A stretch of 64,000 bases of DNA from NCBI RefSeq assembly GCF_025677645.1, contig NZ_CP106879.1:2604001-2668000 (forward strand). The letters run 5' to 3'. Below the pieces are notes generated by a model. The model was given only the letters and a program-made list of their open reading frames with translations, did not search any database and was not told the DNA's origin. The stretch's first letter is position 1; each line of letters opens with the position of its first letter. Shown piece by piece: positions 60,787 through 64,000 of the stretch. The translations under genes were made by a program, and so were the position numbers. The DNA is from Curtobacterium poinsettiae. Its GTDB lineage: Bacteria > Actinomycetota > Actinomycetes > Actinomycetales > Microbacteriaceae.

Positions 60787-61362
60787 ATGACCCCCCGCAG
60801 CCGTGCCCGGGCGCTCACCGTCGCCACCCTCACCACCGCAGCAGCCGTCGTGCTCGCCGGGTGCTCGGGCGGCGGAGACGGCACCCCGTCGGCCACTGCG
60901 ACCCCGGCGGGCAAGCCGGTGTCGCAGACCTGCGCGGAGCTCCTGCCGTCGAGCGCGCTGTCGGTGTACGGGAAGACCTTCGAGCTCGACGACGCCTTCA
61001 CCCCGGCGAAGGGCTCCCCCGCCGCGGCCATCGCGAAGCAGCAGGGCCGCGTCTGCCGGTTCGTCAGCACCGACCCGGACGCCACGGCGATCACGCTCGC
61101 GGTCGCCGACCTGCCTGAGAAGTCGCTCACCAACCTGAAGGACGCCCTGTACGAGCGGGGCGGGTCCGTCCCCACCTACCGCGTGGAGGGCTACTTCGCC
61201 CTGAGCGGCGACGTCGGCCGCGCGGACGCCTTCGCCGATCCGTACTGGATCACCGCACAGTCGACGCTGTTCACCGAACCGGGCGGCGCGCAGCCCGTCG
61301 TCGACGCGGTGCGCGCCGCGCTGCAGCCGTCCGCGTCGGCGACGGCCACGCCCGGGGGCTGA
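60787..61362 (+). CDS. Putative lipoprotein of unknown function
   Basis: A 191-residue secreted lipoprotein: signal peptide with lipobox 'VVLAGC' (Cys near residue 27), a Ser/Gly/Thr linker and a soluble domain of about 150 residues containing two Cys ('QTCAELLP', 'GRVCRFV') that may form a disulfide. I do not recognise the domain. The ATG at 60787 is preferred to the one at 60769 because it starts the signal peptide directly and has a -10-like box 6 bases away. Confidence 0.75.
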   Translation: MTPRSRARALTVATLTTAAAVVLAGCSGGGDGTPSATATPAGKPVSQTCAELLPSSALSVYGKTFELDDAFTPAKGSPAAAIAKQQGRVCRFVSTDPDATAITLAVADLPEKSLTNLKDALYERGGSVPTYRVEGYFALSGDVGRADAFADPYWITAQSTLFTEPGGAQPVVDAVRAALQPSASATATPGG

Positions 61363-61402
61363 CGCGGTGCGGCGGCCGCGCACGGTGTCGGGGCCGCCGA
61401 CT

Positions 61403-61464
61403 GGTGCGAGGTTGCGTGCGTGGTGCGCGTTTGCAGCGCCGCACGGGACACGGAACCTCGCACC
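61403..61464. repeat. Inverted-repeat element in the tRNA spacer
   Basis: GGTGCGAGGTT (61403-61413) pairs with AACCTCGCACC (61454-61464) around a 40-base partly self-complementary loop. The 10-mer CGCACCGTGC follows twice (61478-61487, 61511-61520) and also occurs in the proS spacer. Confidence 0.55.
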
Positions 61465-61584
61465 GGCTCGCGACGGACGCACCGTGCGGGCGGGAGGCCC
61501 GCGGCGGGCCCGCACCGTGCCTCCTGACCGTCCGACGCCGCGTCCACACCGCGACACGCGCTGTCCGGCACCACCCGCCGGACC

Positions 61585-61593
61585 TGCTACGGT
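61585..61593 (+). promoter_or_regulatory. Extended -10 promoter for tRNA-Arg
   Basis: TGCTACGGT fits TGnTANNNT and lies 15 bases before the mature tRNA 5' end. A convincing -35 was not found. Confidence 0.6.
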
Positions 61594-61608
61594 TGTTGAC
61601 ACCCCTTG

Positions 61609-61680
61609 GCCCCCATAGCTCAGGGGATAGAGCACTGCCCTCCGGAGGCAGGGGCGGAGGTTCGAATCCTCCTGGGGGCA
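61609..61680 (+). tRNA. tRNA-Arg (anticodon CCG)
   Basis: A full cloverleaf: acceptor stem GCCCCCA (61609-61615) with TGGGGGC (61673-61679), D arm with AGCTCAGGGGATAGAGC, anticodon arm CTGCC-CTCCGGA-GGCAG giving CCG, T arm GGAGG-TTCGAAT-CCTCC, and discriminator A at 61680. No CCA is encoded. It reads CGG codons, which this GC-rich genome uses often. Confidence 0.95.
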
Positions 61681-61813
61681 CTGGAAGTCGCCGGCCAAGG
61701 TGACGTCTCCGCTCCGCGGAGTCGGTACCGGCCGATGTCGCCTGCGGCGACTGCCCCCCGTTGAGGTCCTCCCCTCCGGGTCCGGTCGCGCTTCTGGTCG
61801 CTGGTGCCCTCGT

Positions 61814-61870
61814 CGAGTGAGCAGAACGCGCCGAGTCGGGGCGGGTGATCCGACGTCTTCTGCTCACTCG
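61814..61870. repeat. Long palindromic intergenic element, copy 2
   Basis: CGAGTGAGCAGAA (61814-61826) pairs with TTCTGCTCACTCG (61858-61870), and a 5-bp inner stem (61835-61839 with 61850-61854) lies in the loop. It shares GCAGAACGC and TTCTGC with the element at 58973 and has the same nested-stem plan. Confidence 0.65.
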
Positions 61871-61931
61871 GCGCACGACGCAGCCGTCCAGTGCGGCACC
61901 GTCCGTTCCCGAGCAGGACACCTCGACCCCC

Positions 61932-61937
61932 TAGGAT
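61932..61937 (+). promoter_or_regulatory. Probable -10 box TAGGAT for the peptide synthetase
   Basis: TAGGAT would start transcription near 61944 and give a leader of about 35 bases that carries GGAAGAGG (61966-61973) before the ATG at 61979. This gene therefore has a leader, unlike many in the window. Confidence 0.5.
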
Positions 61938-61978
61938 CACGGGCCGGTCGTCCCGCACGCGACCGGGAAGAGGCCTCG

Positions 61979-64000
61979 ATGACCACCGGCACCGGGAACG
62001 CGCAGCTCGAACTCGCCCGCGGCGGCGACGCACCCGCACCACGGACCCTGTTCGACGTCCTGGCGGCGACCGCGGCGACCCACCCGGACGCGACCGCCCT
62101 CGAGGACCCTGCCGGCAGCGTCGACTACGCCGCCCTGCTCGACCTCGTGCGCGCGCAGGCCGACGACCTCGCCCGCCGCGGCGTCCGACGGGGAGACCGG
62201 GTCGGGGTGCGGATCCCCTCCGGCGGACGTGACCTGTACCTGTCGATCCTCGCCGTGCTCGCCGCCGGAGCGGCGTACGTGCCGGTCGACGCCGACGACC
62301 CCGAGGAGCGCGCCACCCTGGTGTTCGGCGAGGCCGGTGTCGTCGGGGTGATCGGCGCGGGCGGCGTCCTGCGAGACCGTGCCGGCGCCGAGCTGCCGGT
62401 GACGGACCCTGCGGCGAGCGCCGAACTCCCCCGCGAGACCGATGACGCGTGGATCATCTTCACGTCCGGGTCGACCGGGGTGCCGAAGGGCGTGGCGGTC
62501 ACTCACCGCAGTGCAGCGGCGTTCGTGGACGCCGAGGCGCGGATGTTCCTGCAGGCGGCGCCGATCGGTCCGGGCGACCGGGTGCTGGCGGGGTTGAGCG
62601 TGGCGTTCGACGCGTCGTGCGAGGAGATGTGGCTGGCGTGGGGGCACGGCGCGGCGCTGGTGCCGGCGCCCCGGTCGCTCGTGCGGACGGGCGTGGACCT
62701 GGGGCCGTGGCTCATCGCGCACACGATCACGGTGGTGTCGACGGTGCCGACGCTCGCGGCCCTGTGGCCGGACGACGCGCTCGAGCAGGTGCGGCTCGTC
62801 ATCTTCGGTGGTGAGGCGTGCCCGCCGGAGCTGGCGGCGCGCATCGCCTCGCGCGATCGGGAGCTCTGGAACACGTACGGTCCGACCGAGGCCACCGTCG
62901 TCGCGTGCGGCGCGCTGATGGACGGCGGGTCACCGGTGCGGATCGGGCTGCCGCTGGACGGGTGGGACCTGGCCGTCGTCGATGCGTCGGGGGCCCGTGT
63001 CGCGCCCGGGGACGTCGGTGAGCTGGTGATCGGTGGTGTCGGGCTGGGGCGGTACCTGGACCCGGCGAAGGACGCCGAGAAGTACGCGCCGTTCCCCGAG
63101 CTCGGGTGGGAGCGGGCGTACCGGAGCGGCGACCTGGTGCGGTACGACCCGGAGGGGCTGGTGTTCCAGGGCCGTGCGGACGACCAGGTCAAGCTCGGTG
63201 GTCGTCGGATCGAGCTGGGCGAGATCGAGGCGGCGCTGCGGGCGCTGGACGACGTCGCGGGCGGTGCCGCGGTGGTGCAGCGGACCCCGGCGGGCAACCA
63301 GGTGCTGGTCGGCTACGTCGCCCCGGTGGCGGGGGCGACGGTGGACGTGACTGCCGCGAACGCGCGGTTGCGTGAGGAGCTGCCGGCGGCGCTGGTGCCG
63401 TTGATCGCGGTGGTGGAGTCGCTGCCGACGCGCACCTCGGGCAAGGTCGACCGGGCAGCGCTGCCCTGGCCGCTGCCTGGAGCGTCCGAGGCGGCGATGC
63501 TGCCGGACACGGTCGCGTGGATCGCCGAGCGGTGGTCGGCGATCCTCGGGGTGCCGGTGGCGAGTGTCGACGACGACTTCTTCGCGCACGGCGGCGGGTC
63601 GTTGACGGCGGCGCAGCTGGTGTCTGCGATCCGGGAGCGGTTCCCGTCGACGACGGTGGCGGACGTGTACGACCATCCGCGGATCGGTGCGCTGGCGGCG
63701 GCGCTCGACGAGTCGGGTCCGGTGGCGGCGTCCTCGCGGGACGTCGCTCCGGTGCCTCCGGCGACCGGGCTGCTCATGACGGTGCTCGGGTTGCCGGTGC
63801 AGGTGCTCCGGGGGCTGCGTGTCCTGACGTGGACGGCCGTGGTGGCTGTGGTGCTGCACGCGACGACGCTGCCGTTCCTGCCGGTGCTGCCCTGGCCGGT
63901 GCTCGTGCTCGCGGTGCTGGTGTTCGTGACGCCGATCGGCAAGATGGCGCTGACGGTGGTGCTGGCGCGGCTGCTGCTCGCCGGGGTCCGGCCGGGGTCG
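61979..64000 (+). CDS. Pls/PosA-type non-ribosomal peptide synthetase, N-terminal part
   Basis: The frame is open from ATG 61979 to the window end (674 codons). An adenylation domain comes first, with A3 'IIFTSGSTGVPKGVAVTH', A4 'SVAFDASCEEMWLAWG' (the Asp that binds the substrate amino group is present), A5 'NTYGPTEATVV', 'YRSGDLVRY' and A10 Lys in 'TSGKVDRAALP'. A carrier domain follows with Ser in 'FFAHGGGSLTAAQL', then membrane helices from about residue 595. No condensation or thioesterase domain precedes it. This plan matches the poly-lysine (Pls) and poly-diaminobutyrate synthetases, which make amino-acid homopolymers at the membrane. The rest lies outside the window. Confidence 0.88.
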   Translation, partial: MTTGTGNAQLELARGGDAPAPRTLFDVLAATAATHPDATALEDPAGSVDYAALLDLVRAQADDLARRGVRRGDRVGVRIPSGGRDLYLSILAVLAAGAAYVPVDADDPEERATLVFGEAGVVGVIGAGGVLRDRAGAELPVTDPAASAELPRETDDAWIIFTSGSTGVPKGVAVTHRSAAAFVDAEARMFLQAAPIGPGDRVLAGLSVAFDASCEEMWLAWGHGAALVPAPRSLVRTGVDLGPWLIAHTITVVSTVPTLAALWPDDALEQVRLVIFGGEACPPELAARIASRDRELWNTYGPTEATVVACGALMDGGSPVRIGLPLDGWDLAVVDASGARVAPGDVGELVIGGVGLGRYLDPAKDAEKYAPFPELGWERAYRSGDLVRYDPEGLVFQGRADDQVKLGGRRIELGEIEAALRALDDVAGGAAVVQRTPAGNQVLVGYVAPVAGATVDVTAANARLREELPAALVPLIAVVESLPTRTSGKVDRAALPWPLPGASEAAMLPDTVAWIAERWSAILGVPVASVDDDFFAHGGGSLTAAQLVSAIRERFPSTTVADVYDHPRIGALAAALDESGPVAASSRDVAPVPPATGLLMTVLGLPVQVLRGLRVLTWTAVVAVVLHATTLPFLPVLPWPVLVLAVLVFVTPIGKMALTVVLARLLLAGVRPGS

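Larger units (their letters stand above)
61681..61978. other. 298-base spacer without a gene
   Basis: Between the tRNA and the peptide synthetase. It holds a small GTCGCC/GGCGAC hairpin near 61735 that may end the tRNA transcript, the palindromic element at 61814-61870 and the promoter at 61932. No reading frame here looks coding. Confidence 0.7.

Overview
The window is a 64-kb stretch of a high-GC actinobacterial chromosome. Protein content and gene order fit Microbacteriaceae, probably Curtobacterium or a close relative: truB/ribF, nusA-ylxR-infB-rbfA, an rho-prfA-prmC-sua5-wecA-atp run, and lysA-hom-thrC-thrB below argS. The assignment is by resemblance only. Most genes lie on the minus strand, spacers are short, and I see no phage, insertion sequence, CRISPR array or rRNA. 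There is one tRNA.

Layout. 1-5,250: the end of a DUF349 protein, then ribF, two small membrane proteins, truB, a divergent pair (degenerate uridine-kinase-like gene and mutY) and rbfA. 5,360-13,000: infB, ylxR, nusA, proS, ispG. 13,050-20,200: an NCS1 permease with a cysteine hydrolase, an M50 site-2 protease, dxr, an FKBP lipoprotein, OsmC and a plus-strand asparaginase. 20,217-37,611: a large signalling/envelope locus. 37,712-48,600: yaaA, the full F-type ATP synthase operon, wecA, sua5 and a HAD phosphatase. 48,621-60,727: prmC, prfA, rho, the threonine/lysine genes, a DUF2993 protein and argS. 60,787-64,000: a lipoprotein, tRNA-Arg(CCG) and the first 674 codons of a Pls/PosA-type non-ribosomal peptide synthetase that runs off the end.

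The most interesting block is 20,217-37,611. Reading along the minus strand it encodes an uncharacterised membrane protein, an FHA protein, a PP2C phosphatase, a transmembrane Ser/Thr kinase with an Fn3-like ectodomain, a roughly 1,957-residue single-pass protein of about eleven Ig-like and at least two Fn3 repeats, a MoxR ATPase, a DUF58 protein, a TgpA-like membrane protein, a zinc-ribbon/FHA protein and another small membrane protein. Neighbours overlap or nearly touch. The TgpA-like protein has lost all three transglutaminase catalytic residues. The FHA protein carries four D-T-V-[IV]-R motifs and the kinase carries the same core near its membrane span. I infer a phospho-controlled chaperone/envelope assembly system; its function is not known to me.

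A second theme is translation initiation. At least nine genes have a TANNNT -10 box exactly 6-7 bases before their start codon, which predicts leaderless mRNAs, and several more are close to this. This pattern also decides some starts, for example the M50 protease. In contrast prmC, yaaA and perhaps atpB seem to need non-canonical start codons. The spacers also hold strong GC-rich hairpins that share short sequence blocks, and palindromic elements that look like small repeat families.
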